DNA from: Azohydromonas sediminis
Lineage (GTDB): Bacteria; Pseudomonadota; Gammaproteobacteria; Burkholderiales; Burkholderiaceae_C
Direction of reading: 5' to 3'
NCBI RefSeq assembly: GCF_003574675.1
Contig: NZ_QOAZ01000014.1
Coordinates: 1 to 64,000 of the forward strand
DNA: 64,000 nt
Positions 46,312-55,506 of this stretch are shown in pieces (the stretch's first letter is position 1; each line of letters starts with the position of its first letter). Made by a program: the position numbers and the translations under genes. The notes under the pieces were generated by a model. It was not told the origin of the DNA and did not search any database. It saw only the letters and a program-made list of their open reading frames with translations.

Positions 46312-47514
46312 ATGAACCCTTCGTCCTCGCATCGTCCCGTGATCGTCGCCGGCGGTGGCATCGGCGGCCTCGCTGCGGCGCTGGCCCTCGTGCGTCGCGG
46401 CTTCGACGTCAAGGTGCTCGAACAGGCGCCCGAAATCGGCGAGATCGGCGCGGGCATCCAGCTCGGGCCGAACGCGTTCTCGGCCTTCGACGCGCTCGGC
46501 GTCGGCGAGAAGGCGCGCGGCCGCGCCGTCTACACCGACTGCATGGTGATGCACGACGCGATCGACGAAACCCTGATCGGCCGCATTCCCACGGGCGAGG
46601 CGTTCCGCGCGCGCTTCGGCAACCCGTACGCCGTGATCCACCGCGTCGACGTGCACCTGAGCCTGCTCGAAGGCGCGCAGGAGACCGGCCGCGTCGAGTT
46701 CCTGACCTCCACGCGCGTCGAGCGCGTCGAGCAGGACGACAGCGGCGTCACCGTGTTCGACCAGCAGGGGCGTGCGCACCGCGGCATCGCGCTGATCGGC
46801 GCCGACGGCGTCAAGTCGGTCGTGCGCCAGCAGTACGTCGGCGACCCGGCGCGCGTGACCGGCCACGTCGTCTACCGCGCCGTCGTCGACAAGAAGGACT
46901 TCCCGGTCGACCTGCAGTGGAATGCCGCCAGCCTTTGGGCCGGCCCCAACTGCCACCTCGTGCACTACCCGCTGCGCGGCGGCGAGCAGTACAACGTCGT
47001 CGTCACGTTCCACTCGCGCGAGCGCGAGGAATGGGGCGTGCGCGAGGGCAGCAAGGAGGAAGTGCAGAGCTACCTCCAGGGCATCTGCCCGAAGGCGCGG
47101 CAACTCATCGACCTGCCCAAGAGCTGGAAGCGCTGGGCCACTGCCGACCGCGAGCCGATCGGCCAGTGGACCTACGGCCGCGTAACGCTGCTGGGCGACG
47201 CCGCGCATCCGACGACGCAATACATGGCGCAAGGCGCCTGCATGGCGCTCGAAGACGCGGTCACGCTCGGCGAGGCGCTGCGTGTGCACGACAACGACTG
47301 GACTCGAGCGCTCGACCTGTACCAGCGCTCGCGTGTCGCACGCACCGCGCGCATCGTGCTCAGCTCGCGCGAGATGGGCCGTCTCTATCACGCCAAGGGC
47401 GTCGAGCGCCTGGTGCGCAACTCCCTGTGGCAGGGCCGCACACCCGAGCGCTTCTACGACGCGCTGGAGTGGCTGTACGGCTGGAAAGTCGACAACTGCC
47501 TCGCCGCGTCCTGA
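46312..47514 (+). CDS. nagX: 3-hydroxybenzoate 6-monooxygenase (FAD-dependent)
   Basis: 400 aa class A flavoprotein hydroxylase. FAD-binding PVIVAGGGIGGLAAALALVR is near the N terminus, the DG motif in ALIGADGVKSVVRQ, and the second FAD motif VTLLGDAAHPTTQYMAQGAC. Segments such as EIGEIGAGIQLGPNAFSAFD and ASLWAGPNCHLVHYPLRGG resemble 3-hydroxybenzoate 6-hydroxylases more than salicylate hydroxylases. It would turn 3-hydroxybenzoate into gentisate with NADH and O2. The downstream genes complete gentisate breakdown. ATG at 46312 follows AGGAGA. Confidence 0.9.
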   Translation: MNPSSSHRPVIVAGGGIGGLAAALALVRRGFDVKVLEQAPEIGEIGAGIQLGPNAFSAFDALGVGEKARGRAVYTDCMVMHDAIDETLIGRIPTGEAFRARFGNPYAVIHRVDVHLSLLEGAQETGRVEFLTSTRVERVEQDDSGVTVFDQQGRAHRGIALIGADGVKSVVRQQYVGDPARVTGHVVYRAVVDKKDFPVDLQWNAASLWAGPNCHLVHYPLRGGEQYNVVVTFHSREREEWGVREGSKEEVQSYLQGICPKARQLIDLPKSWKRWATADREPIGQWTYGRVTLLGDAAHPTTQYMAQGACMALEDAVTLGEALRVHDNDWTRALDLYQRSRVARTARIVLSSREMGRLYHAKGVERLVRNSLWQGRTPERFYDALEWLYGWKVDNCLAAS

Positions 47515-47552
47515 GCGCGCCGCTGCCCACCCCACCCCCCTCGAGGATCCCC

Positions 47553-48260
47553 GTGACCGCCACCGCCTACCTCTGGACCCCGCCCGCCGTGCCCTCGGTG
47601 CCCGTGCGCGGCTGCGCCGAGCGCGCCCCCGTCAACCGCCTGTTCTTCGTCGGGCGCAACTACCACGCGCACGCGGTCGAGATGGGCCGCCCGGTCGACA
47701 AGTCGAAGGAAGTGCCGTTCTACTTCACGAAGTCGCCGTGCACGCTCGTCGAGTCGGGCGCCACCGTGCCGTACCCGCCGCGCACGAGGGACTACCAGTA
47801 CGAAACGGAACTGGTGGTCGTGATCGGCAAGCCCGGGTTCCGCGTGGCCGAGGCCGATGCACACGCGCTGATCTACGGCTACGCGTGCGGCCTCGACATG
47901 ACGCGGCGCGACCTGCAGCTTGCCGCGCGCGAAAAGGGCCGGCCTTGGGACCTGGGCAAGGACATCGAGCAGGGCTCGGTGATCTCCGAGATCGTGCCGA
48001 TGCCCGGCGTCGTCGTCGATCGCGGCGAGATCGTGCTCACCGTCAATGGCCAGCCGCGCCAGCGCTCGAACGTCGACAAGCTGATCTGGAACATCCGCGA
48101 GCTGATCGCCGACCTGTCGACGTACTACCACCTGCAGCCGGGTGACGTGATCTACACCGGCACACCCGAAGGCCTCGGCCCAATCGTGGCCGGCGACCGC
48201 ATCGACGGCAGCGTCGAGGGCGTCGGCCGCATCGTGCTGCACGTCGGCGCGGCCGAGTGA
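47553..48260 (+). CDS. nagK: Fumarylpyruvate hydrolase (FAH family)
   Basis: 235 aa. FAH fold with NRLFFVGRNYHAHAVEMG, the metal site DYQYETELVVVIGK, and LQPGDVIYTGTPEGLGPIVA. NagK-type enzymes split fumarylpyruvate into fumarate and pyruvate. The GTG start at 47553 follows CGAGGA. It lies 38 bp after the monooxygenase and its stop is close to the dioxygenase start. Because the isomerase gene of this operon is truncated, it is open whether this enzyme also accepts maleylpyruvate. Confidence 0.9.
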   Translation: MTATAYLWTPPAVPSVPVRGCAERAPVNRLFFVGRNYHAHAVEMGRPVDKSKEVPFYFTKSPCTLVESGATVPYPPRTRDYQYETELVVVIGKPGFRVAEADAHALIYGYACGLDMTRRDLQLAAREKGRPWDLGKDIEQGSVISEIVPMPGVVVDRGEIVLTVNGQPRQRSNVDKLIWNIRELIADLSTYYHLQPGDVIYTGTPEGLGPIVAGDRIDGSVEGVGRIVLHVGAAE

Positions 48261-48283
48261 CACCGCTGCGAGGAGACACGCCG

Positions 48284-49426
48284 ATGAGTACCCACCCGCC
48301 CCTGTCGCCCGTGCGCCTGACGATGCAGGCCGGCCCGGGCCAGCCCGAGCCCTCGCCCGCGCTCGAGCAGCTGTACCGCGGCTTCGAGCAGGAGCTGCTC
48401 GTGCCGCTGTGGACCGAGATCGGCGACCTGATGCCGCCGCACCCGCGCAGCAAGGCCAGCGCGCACCTGTGGCGGTGGGACCGTCTGGTGGCGCTCGCCG
48501 ACCAGGCCGGGCACCTGGTGCCGGTGGGCCGCGGCGGCGAACGGCGCGCGATCGCGCTGGCCAACCCGTCGCTGGGCGGCAAGCCCTACGCGACGCCGAC
48601 GCTGTGGGCCGCGATCCAGTACCTGATGCCCGGCGAAGACGCACCCGAGCACCGCCACACGCAGCACGCGTTCCGCTTCGTCGTCGAGGGCGAGGGCGTG
48701 TGGACCGTGGTCGGTGGCGACCCGATCCGCATGTCGCGCGGCGACTTCCTGCCGCAGGCCGGCTGGAACTGGCACGCGCACCACAACGCCGCAACGAAGC
48801 CGATGGCATGGATCGACGGGCTCGACATTCCGTTTTCGTACTACACCGAGTCGCAGTTCTTCGAGTTCGGCCGCGAGAAGCTCACGCCCGCCGAGATGAC
48901 GACGCCCGAGCGCTCGCGCTCGGAGCGCGTGTGGGGCTACCCGGGCCTGCGCCCGGTCTCGCAGCCCGACGCGCTGCCGGCCACGCCACTGCTCGCCTAC
49001 CGCTGGGTCGACACCGACCGCGCGCTCGCCGAACAGCTCGCGCTCGAGCAGGAGGGCCACGCCGTAACGCTGAGCCCTGGCCACGCGGCGGTGCGCTTCA
49101 CGAACCCGACGAGCGGTCGCGACGTGCTGCCGACGATCCGCACCGAGATGCACCGCCTGCGCGCCGGCGCCTCGACGCGCACCTGGCGCGAGGTGGGCTC
49201 GTCGGTCTACCAGGTCTTCGACGGCCGCGGCACGGTGCGCGTCGGCGAGCACACGTGGACGGTGGGTCGCGGCGACATGTTCGTCGTGCCGTCCTGGGTG
49301 CCGTTCTCCGCGCAGGCCGACGGCGATACCGCGCTGGACCTGTTCCGCTTCGGCGACGCGCCGATCTTCGAAGCGCTGCACGCGCACCGCGTGCAACTCG
49401 ACGACGCGGCAGGAGCGCCCGCGTGA
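48284..49426 (+). CDS. nagI: Gentisate 1,2-dioxygenase
   Basis: 380 aa bicupin. The N-terminal cupin holds the iron ligands in GEDAPEHRHTQHAFRFVVEG and a third His in NWHAHHN; the C-terminal cupin is the DGRGTVRVGEHTWTVGRGD part. It opens the gentisate ring with O2 to give maleylpyruvate. ATG 48284 is chosen because AGGAG lies 9 bp upstream; a GTG at 48257 overlapping the previous stop (GTGA) is an alternative. The next gene overlaps its stop. Confidence 0.93.
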   Translation: MSTHPPLSPVRLTMQAGPGQPEPSPALEQLYRGFEQELLVPLWTEIGDLMPPHPRSKASAHLWRWDRLVALADQAGHLVPVGRGGERRAIALANPSLGGKPYATPTLWAAIQYLMPGEDAPEHRHTQHAFRFVVEGEGVWTVVGGDPIRMSRGDFLPQAGWNWHAHHNAATKPMAWIDGLDIPFSYYTESQFFEFGREKLTPAEMTTPERSRSERVWGYPGLRPVSQPDALPATPLLAYRWVDTDRALAEQLALEQEGHAVTLSPGHAAVRFTNPTSGRDVLPTIRTEMHRLRAGASTRTWREVGSSVYQVFDGRGTVRVGEHTWTVGRGDMFVVPSWVPFSAQADGDTALDLFRFGDAPIFEALHAHRVQLDDAAGAPA

Positions 49427-49797
49427 AGCTCTACGGCTTCTTCCGCAGCGGCACCTCGCACCGCCTGCACATCGCGCTGAACCTCAAGGGGCTGGCGTAC
49501 GAGACCGTGCCCGTGGACCTGCGGCGCGACGAGCACCTGAGCGACGCGTACCGCGCCCTCAATCCGCAAGGGCTGGTGCCGGCGCTCGAGGTCGACGGCC
49601 GCGTGCTGACGCAGTCGCCGGCGATCCTCGAGTGGCTCGACGAGCGGTACCTCGAGCCGCCCTTGCTGCCGCGCGATGCCGACGCGCGCCAGCGCGTGCG
49701 GGCGCTGGCCGCCGTCGTCGGCTGCGACATCCACCCGGTCAACAACCGGCGCATCCTCGAGGCGCTGCGCCACGACTTCGGTGCCGACGCGGCCTGA
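49423..49797 (+). CDS. nagL: Maleylpyruvate isomerase-like GST, truncated
   Basis: 124 aa, against about 210 in zeta-class maleylpyruvate isomerases. The thioredoxin-fold domain is complete: LYGFFRSGTSHRLHIALNLK (serine region that activates glutathione) and NPQGLVPALEVDGRVLTQS. The helical domain starts (VGCDIHPVNNRRILEALRHD) and stops at FGADAA-TGA, lacking about 85 residues. No remaining coding sequence is found in the other frames before dctP 62 bp on, so this is a deletion rather than a simple frameshift. GTG start overlapping the dioxygenase stop (GTGA). Activity is doubtful. Confidence 0.85.
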   Translation: MKLYGFFRSGTSHRLHIALNLKGLAYETVPVDLRRDEHLSDAYRALNPQGLVPALEVDGRVLTQSPAILEWLDERYLEPPLLPRDADARQRVRALAAVVGCDIHPVNNRRILEALRHDFGADAA

Positions 49798-49859
49798 CCG
49801 CCGCACCGCCCACCCCGAAACCGGCCGCCCGCCGGTCGAACCTCACCCAGGAGACTGCG

Positions 49860-50846
49860 ATGAACCCCGTCCTCAAAACGCTGCCCGGCCTCGCCGCGGC
49901 CACCATCGCCGCGATCGCCCTCACCGCTGCCCCGGCCGCGCGCGCGCAGGCGCTCAAGCTCGCGCACATCACGCCGCCGACGCACGTCTGGCACCAGGTG
50001 TCGGAGAAGATCGCCACCGACCTCGAGCAGGCCAGCGGCGGCAAGATGAAGATCGCCGTCAGCCCGCTGCAGAAGCTCGGCAACGAAGCGCAGGTCGTCA
50101 ACCTGATGCAGGCCGGCGCGGTGCAGTTTGCCGTGTTCACGGTCGGCGGGCTGGCCAACCGCGAGGAATCGCTGCTCGGCTGGTCGCTGCCCTACGTGTT
50201 CAAGGACGTCGCGCACGCCGCACGCGCCGCCGACACGCCGGCCGCGCGCGAAATGCTCAAGCGCCTCGACGCGAGCGGCCTCGTCGGCCTGGGCTACACG
50301 TTCGCCGGCATGCGGCACGTGCTGTCGCTGAACCCCGTGACGACGCCGAAAGACCTTGCCGGCAAGAAGATCCGCGCGTTCCCGAGCCCGGTCTACAACG
50401 ACTGGTGGCTGGCCAACGGCGCCGCGCCGACGGCGATGCCGCTGTCGGAAGTCGCGCCGTCGCTGACGACCAAGCTGCTCGACGCCGTCGACATCGACCT
50501 CGACGCCCTGGTCGGCCTGAAGTTCTACCAGCAGGCGCCCAACCTGACGCTGACCAACCACATGGCGTTCCCGGGCGTCATCGCGGTGTCGAAGAAGTGG
50601 TGGGACGCGCGCACCGACGCCGAGCGCGAGCAGATCCGCAAAGTCGTCGCCGACGCCGAGAAGTGGGGCGTGCAGGCGGCCATCGACGCCGAAGCGAGCA
50701 ACCTGAAGAAAGCGCAGGCCGACGGCACGAAGGTCGTCACGTTCGACCTCAAGGCCTTCCAGGCCGCGGCGGCGCCGGTGCGCGACAAGTACGTCGCGAA
50801 GAACCCGCTGATCGCCGACTTCTACAAGCAGGTGCAGGGGCCCTGA
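49860..50846 (+). CDS. dctP: TRAP transporter substrate-binding protein DctP
   Basis: 328 aa periplasmic binding protein with a signal peptide (LAAATIAAIALTAAPAARAQ). The DctP fold is seen in LKLAHITPPTHVWHQVSEKI, the helix-breaking arginine region GMRHVLSLNPVTTPKDLAGK and KKIRAFPSPVYNDWW. Ligand is presumed to be 3-hydroxybenzoate or gentisate because it lies in their operon, 62 bp after the isomerase gene. AGGAGA precedes the ATG. Confidence 0.92.
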   Translation: MNPVLKTLPGLAAATIAAIALTAAPAARAQALKLAHITPPTHVWHQVSEKIATDLEQASGGKMKIAVSPLQKLGNEAQVVNLMQAGAVQFAVFTVGGLANREESLLGWSLPYVFKDVAHAARAADTPAAREMLKRLDASGLVGLGYTFAGMRHVLSLNPVTTPKDLAGKKIRAFPSPVYNDWWLANGAAPTAMPLSEVAPSLTTKLLDAVDIDLDALVGLKFYQQAPNLTLTNHMAFPGVIAVSKKWWDARTDAEREQIRKVVADAEKWGVQAAIDAEASNLKKAQADGTKVVTFDLKAFQAAAAPVRDKYVAKNPLIADFYKQVQGP

Positions 50847-50882
50847 GCCCGCGGCGCGACGCTGCCATCGAAGGAGAGGCCG

Positions 50883-51395
50883 ATGTCCGCCCCGACGCTC
50901 GTCGAGCGCCTCGACGCCGCACTGGCCCTGCTCGAGCAGATCCTCGTGGTGCTGCTGACCGGCGGCATCACGGCGATCATGATGGCGCAGGTCGTGCTGC
51001 GCTACTTCTTCGGTGCGCCGCTGTTCTGGGCCGAGGAGATCTCGGTGCAGCTGCTCGTGTTCGCCAGCGTGTTCGGGCTGTCGCTGCTGACACGCCGCGG
51101 TGACCTTGTGAGCATCGACTTCGTGCCGCGTGCGCTGTCGCCGCGCGCGCACCACACGCTGATGGCCGCGCTCGGCGCGGTGATGCTGGCCATCGTCGTC
51201 TTCGTCGCCTGGCTCGCGTGGGGCTGGATCTCGCGGCCCGACGTGCGGCTCGAGCTCTCGGCCACGACGCAGCTGCCGCGCTGGACCACGTATGCGGTGC
51301 TGCCCGTCGGGCTCGCCTGCATGGCGTGGCACCAGGTCGCGGCGATCGTGCGGCACCTCGGTGGGCTGCGACAGCCCGGTGGAGCGTCGGGATGA
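50883..51395 (+). CDS. dctQ: TRAP transporter small membrane subunit DctQ
   Basis: 170 aa with four hydrophobic segments; RYFFGAPLFWAEEISVQLLV is the conserved DctQ region. It pairs with DctM for sodium-driven import of the ligand bound by DctP. AAGGAGA precedes the ATG. Its TGA overlaps the dctM ATG (ATGA). Confidence 0.92.
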   Translation: MSAPTLVERLDAALALLEQILVVLLTGGITAIMMAQVVLRYFFGAPLFWAEEISVQLLVFASVFGLSLLTRRGDLVSIDFVPRALSPRAHHTLMAALGAVMLAIVVFVAWLAWGWISRPDVRLELSATTQLPRWTTYAVLPVGLACMAWHQVAAIVRHLGGLRQPGGASG

Positions 51396-52663
51396 TCACG
51401 CTGGCGGTGTTCTTCGGCCTGCTGTTCGCGGGCCTGCCGATCTTCGGCGTCATCCTCGCCGGCGCGATCGTTTTCCTCGCGACGAACGACCTGGCGGCGC
51501 TGTACGACTCGATCCCGATCCAGCTCTACGGCGCGCTCGAGATCAACGGCCTGCTCGCGATTCCGCTGTTCATGCTGGTCGGCGAGATCATGAATCGCGC
51601 CGGGCTGACGAAGCGGCTCGTCGCCGTCGCCGAGGTGCTGGTCGGCGGCCTCAAGGGGGGTCTGGCCTACGCCAACCTCGTGACCAACGCGATGGCCGCG
51701 TCGATCCTCGGCTCGGCGGTCGCGCAGATCGGCGTGATGAGCAAGGTCATGATCCCCGAGATGGAGCGCAAGGGCTACGACCGCGCGTTCTCGGGCGCCG
51801 TCACCGTGTCGGCCGGGCTGCTCGGGCCCATCATCCCGCCGTCGATGCTGATGATCATCTACGGCGTCGTCGCGGTGCAGCCGATCGCGCCGCTGTTCAT
51901 CGCCGGCATCGTGCCGGGGCTGCTGATCGTGGTCGCGCTCGCGCTGGTGATCTTCGTCATCGGCGTCGTCAGGGGGCTGCCCTCGGGCGTCGGCCGCGAG
52001 CTGGGCAGCAAGGGCCGCATCCTCGTCGAGGGACTCGCGCCGGCGCTGATTCCGCTGGTGGTCATCGTCGGCATCATGGCCGGCGTGATGACGCCGACCG
52101 AGTCGGGCGCGGTCGCGTCGATCATCGCGCTCGTGCTCGGTTTCCTGTACCGCGAGCTGCGGCTGCGCGACCTCGGGCCGATCTTCCTCGCGGTGGCGCT
52201 GAGCACGGCGACGATCACCGGGCTGATCGCGGCGGCCTCGGTGCTGAGCTGGGCGCTCGCGTTCCAGGGCGTGCCCGACCGGCTGGTCGAGTTCATGTCG
52301 GGGCTGACGACGTCGCCGACCGCGTTCCTGCTGCTCGTCATCGCGGTGCTGCTGGTGCTGGGCATGTTCCTCGAGAGCATCAGCGTGCTGATCGTCGTCG
52401 TGCCGCTGCTGATGCCGGTGGTCACGGGGCTGGGCATCGACCCGATCCACTTCGGCGTCGTCTGCACGGTGGCCACCGTGATCGGCCTGGTGACGCCACC
52501 GGTCGGCCCGGGCCTGTACATCGCGATGGTCGCGGCCGACATCCGCATGGGCCCGCTGTTCAGGGCGACCGTCCCCTTCCTGGCCGCCGTGCTGGCCTGC
52601 CTGGTGCTGATCGCCGCGGTGCCGGCGCTGTCGACCTGGCTGCCGAAGCTCACGATCGGTTGA
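51392..52663 (+). CDS. dctM: TRAP transporter large membrane subunit DctM
   Basis: 423 aa, about 12 hydrophobic segments. Family motifs: INGLLAIPLFMLVGEIMNRA, GSAVAQIGVMSKVMIPEMER, GLLGPIIPPSMLMIIYG and VVCTVATVIGLVTPPVGPGL. It is the ion-coupled translocation subunit. Last gene of the gentisate operon; a hairpin follows after about 170 bp. Confidence 0.94.
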   Translation: MITLAVFFGLLFAGLPIFGVILAGAIVFLATNDLAALYDSIPIQLYGALEINGLLAIPLFMLVGEIMNRAGLTKRLVAVAEVLVGGLKGGLAYANLVTNAMAASILGSAVAQIGVMSKVMIPEMERKGYDRAFSGAVTVSAGLLGPIIPPSMLMIIYGVVAVQPIAPLFIAGIVPGLLIVVALALVIFVIGVVRGLPSGVGRELGSKGRILVEGLAPALIPLVVIVGIMAGVMTPTESGAVASIIALVLGFLYRELRLRDLGPIFLAVALSTATITGLIAAASVLSWALAFQGVPDRLVEFMSGLTTSPTAFLLLVIAVLLVLGMFLESISVLIVVVPLLMPVVTGLGIDPIHFGVVCTVATVIGLVTPPVGPGLYIAMVAADIRMGPLFRATVPFLAAVLACLVLIAAVPALSTWLPKLTIG

Positions 52664-53213
52664 TCGCACGCACAGCGAGCCCAACGGGCGGGTCGGCTTG
52701 ACGCCCCTGGCGGGCCGCGATGCAGGCGCGCCGGATCGCGGCGTCGCCCGGTCCGTGCCCCCAGTCTCGGCCCGGGTGACCGCTTCCGATCGGGCCTGCG
52801 ACGGCCCGAATGCGGCGGGCCCATCGCCTCAAACGCCAAGGGCCACTCGCGTGGCCCTTGCTGCGACCGGACACGACCCGCAGGTCGCGACGGGATCTCA
52901 GGCGCCGGGTACGGGTTCCGGGGTCCGCCCAGTGTTGCGGCCGGTTGTCGCCATCGATGCCCGCATTGTGCGCGGCGCGTGTGACGGTGAGATGTCGAAT
53001 TGCCGGCACGAAGGGCCGGTTTATGGCCGCGCCACCGGCACCTCGACGGCGGGCGGAACCCGGGTGCGGTTCGGGCCTCCAACCCGGCGCTGACCCCCGG
53101 GGCGGATAATCGGCGCGCGGCCGACGGCGTGCGGCCATCGAGGCCCCGGCATCACCGGCCGATCCGACGTCGCCGGTATGGCTTCCTCCCACCCCACCGC
53201 GAGCACGTCCATC
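52664..53213. other. 550-bp spacer between the gentisate operon and a small secreted-protein gene
   Basis: No gene is supported: the open frames show neither family resemblance nor ribosome-binding sites, and no tRNA fold was found. It holds one strong hairpin at 52837-52860. The rest shows nothing I can name. Confidence 0.5.
52837..52860. terminator. 10-bp hairpin after the gentisate-TRAP operon
   Basis: CAAGGGCCAC-TCGC-GTGGCCCTTG, perfect stem. Read on the minus strand it is followed by GCGTTTGAGG; read on the plus strand there is no T-run. It is 174 bp after dctM and may mark the operon end. Confidence 0.45.
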
Positions 53214-53672
53214 ATGAAGTCGTCGTCCCTCCTCCTCGTTGCGGGCCTCGCGCTGGCCACGGCCGGCGTGGCCGTGGCGCAGGAGCGTCCGCGCTCCCTC
53301 AACGACGCGCGCTCCGACGTGATCCACGGCACCGGCGGCATCACGCTGTTCGACTTCGGTCGCAAGTCCGAGCCGGCCGCGGCGGCAGCCCCCGCGCCGG
53401 CCGCGCCGGCGGCTGGCGCACCCGGTGCAGCGGGCAATGCCGCTGCGCCCACGTCGGGCTGGGGCACGCCGGTGGCGGTGCCCGCCGGCTCGACGACGCG
53501 GGCCGCGACGGCGCCGTCGGCGGCGCCCGCGGCGGCACCTGCGCCGGCCGCACGCAAGCCGCTGTTCGGTAACCTCGGCGAGATCTTCGGGCCGCCGTCG
53601 GGCGAGCCGCTGAGCTCGGCCAAGAAGCACGAGTCGCCGTCGTCGGGCATCGCGCTGCCGACCGGGCGCTGA
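53214..53672 (+). CDS. Secreted Ala/Pro-rich protein of unknown function
   Basis: 152 aa. A clear signal peptide (MKSSSLLLVAGLALATAGVA, cleavage after VAQ) is followed by ERPRSLNDARSDVIHGTGGI and two long alanine/proline-rich segments (about 55-75 and 100-118), then KPLFGNLGEIFGPPSGEPLS. The pattern suggests an extended periplasmic or outer-membrane-facing protein. No family recognised. ATG 53214 is preferred to one 12 codons upstream because it starts the signal peptide. Confidence 0.65.
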   Translation: MKSSSLLLVAGLALATAGVAVAQERPRSLNDARSDVIHGTGGITLFDFGRKSEPAAAAAPAPAAPAAGAPGAAGNAAAPTSGWGTPVAVPAGSTTRAATAPSAAPAAAPAPAARKPLFGNLGEIFGPPSGEPLSSAKKHESPSSGIALPTGR

Positions 53673-53696
53673 GGGGCCGCGCCACGGTGCGCGGCC

Positions 53697-54194
53697 TCAC
53701 TTGAGCTTGGCCATCACCTGCTCGAGGTAGCCCAGCAGCAGCGCCGAGACGACGAAGGTCACGTGGATGATCGTCATCCACATCATCTTCGTGTCGTCGT
53801 ACTGCGCGGCGTTGAGGAAGACCTGCAGCAGCTGGATCGACGAGATCGCGACGATCGACGACGCGACCTTGATCTTCAGGCTGCCGGCGTTGAGCTTGCC
53901 GAGCCACGCGATGTCACTCTCGCCCTCGTCGAAGCGGCTGACGAAGTTCTCGTAGCTGGCGATCATCACCATCACGATCAGGCTGGCCACCAGCGCCGAG
54001 TCGATCAGCGCCAGCATCGCGAGGATCATGTCGGCGTCGCTGTAGACGAGCGCGTTGGCCGCCACCTTGCCGAGCTTGGCGATGAACGACACCGCGTAGA
54101 TCGCGAGTGCCACGCCCAGTCCGATGTAGAAGATGACGAGCAGCCAGCGCCCGGCCAGGATCGTGCGCTCCAGGAACAGTTCGATCGTCTTCAC
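53697..54194 (-). CDS. YqhA family membrane protein (UPF0114)
   Basis: 165 aa with about four hydrophobic segments. LERTILAGRWLLVIFYIGLG, FDEGESDIAWLGKLNAGSLK and the ending are typical of YqhA/UPF0114. Role unknown. It converges with the secreted-protein gene (24 bp between stops) and is followed upstream by a divergent 70-bp gap to an MFS gene on the same strand. Confidence 0.88.
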   Translation of the reverse strand: MKTIELFLERTILAGRWLLVIFYIGLGVALAIYAVSFIAKLGKVAANALVYSDADMILAMLALIDSALVASLIVMVMIASYENFVSRFDEGESDIAWLGKLNAGSLKIKVASSIVAISSIQLLQVFLNAAQYDDTKMMWMTIIHVTFVVSALLLGYLEQVMAKLK

Positions 54195-54264
54195 CCCACC
54201 CTCACGTCGTTGTCGCTTCGTCTTCGTGCGGCGCGGATGGTAGCCAAGCGCGCCGTTGCCGCGC

Positions 54265-55506
54265 TCAGCGGGTCGGCGCGGCGGCGATCTCGCGCCGCAA
54301 TGCCGCCACCAGCGCCAGCCCGGCGAGCGAGCACGCGCCGGTGACGGCCCAGGTCCAGTGCCAGCCGCCGGCGCGGCTGGCCACCCACGCCACCAGCGGC
54401 GGGCCGGCGAACTGGCCGAACGACGACCACTGCTGCACCCAGCCCACCGTCGTCGACAGCGTGTGCTCGCCCGGCGCGAGCCGCACCGCGAGCGAGAACA
54501 GCGTCGCCGGGATCATGCCGCCGAGCATCGAGAACGCGAGCACCGCCACGTAGCGCAGCCACGGCGGCGCGCCGCCGTCGGCCGGCCCGGCGAAGGCCAG
54601 CGCCGCCGCGAGCGCCATCGCGACGTAGCCGGCCGCCAGCAGCAGCGGCTGCGGCGCGCCGCGGTGCAGCAGCCGGCCGGCGGCGACGTTGCCCAGCGTG
54701 TTGACGCCGGCCGCCAGCGCGGTCAGCAGGCCGGTCGCGCCGGCTGCGACGCCGGCGGCGGTGTAGATCGTCGGCAGGAAGCCGATCACGGCCAGCCACT
54801 GGCCCGAATACATCGCGAACGCGAGCGCCACGAGCCACGGCCCGCGCGCGCCCAGCGTGTGCGCGAGGCGCGCGGTCCACGCGGTCGTGCCGCCGCGCGC
54901 GGTGCCGCCGGCCGGGGGTGGCGGCGCCGGCACCGCTCGGGCAACGACGACGGCGGCCAGCGCCGACACCGCGGCCAGCAGCCCCCACCACGGCCGCCAG
55001 CCGAACGCGGCGATCGCCAGCGGGCCGGCGAGCAGCGCCAGCGCGGTGGCCAGCGGCATGTAGGCGCCCCACAGCCCGAGCATCAGGCTCACGCGCTGCG
55101 GCGGCACCAGCTGGCGGATCAGCCCCGGGGCCGGCAGCGCGACGAGCAGGAAGCCGAAGCCCTCGATCGCGCGCAGCGCCATCAGTGCGGCGACGCCGTC
55201 GGCCGCGCCGCCCGCGGCGCTCGCCAGCGCGAGCACCGCGAGCCCCAGCACCATGCTGCGCTTCAGGCCCAGCCCGTCGGCGAGCACGCCGAACGCGACG
55301 CCGAGCGCCATGCCGGCGAACTGCACGAGCGACAGCAGGAAGCCGGCCTGCACCAGCGTCAGCCCGAGCGCCTGCTGCAGCGCGGCGATCGCCGGCGGCA
55401 GCTTGCCCACGTGCAGCGCGCCGCCCACGCCGGCGGCGATCACGATCAGCGCCGCGCGCAGCGCGGCGTCCTCGTCGCGCGGGTCCCGGGGGGCGGCCGC
55501 CGTCAT
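54265..55506 (-). CDS. MFS transporter, CynX/NimT-like
   Basis: 413 aa with 12 predicted hydrophobic segments; GVLADGLGLKRSMVLGLAVL is the MFS loop 2-3 motif. Its overall pattern (LHVGKLPPAIAALQQALGLT, YSGQWLAVIGFLPTIYTAAG) resembles the cyanate/nitroimidazole group, but the substrate is unknown. The ATG overlaps the stop of the M16 peptidase gene (ATGA). Confidence 0.88.
   Translation of the reverse strand: MTAAAPRDPRDEDAALRAALIVIAAGVGGALHVGKLPPAIAALQQALGLTLVQAGFLLSLVQFAGMALGVAFGVLADGLGLKRSMVLGLAVLALASAAGGAADGVAALMALRAIEGFGFLLVALPAPGLIRQLVPPQRVSLMLGLWGAYMPLATALALLAGPLAIAAFGWRPWWGLLAAVSALAAVVVARAVPAPPPPAGGTARGGTTAWTARLAHTLGARGPWLVALAFAMYSGQWLAVIGFLPTIYTAAGVAAGATGLLTALAAGVNTLGNVAAGRLLHRGAPQPLLLAAGYVAMALAAALAFAGPADGGAPPWLRYVAVLAFSMLGGMIPATLFSLAVRLAPGEHTLSTTVGWVQQWSSFGQFAGPPLVAWVASRAGGWHWTWAVTGACSLAGLALVAALRREIAAAPTR

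Noticed and set aside
52664-53213. tRNA or small RNA in the spacer, suggested by GGGTTCCGGGG near 52915
   Set aside because: No acceptor or anticodon stems could be drawn around it.
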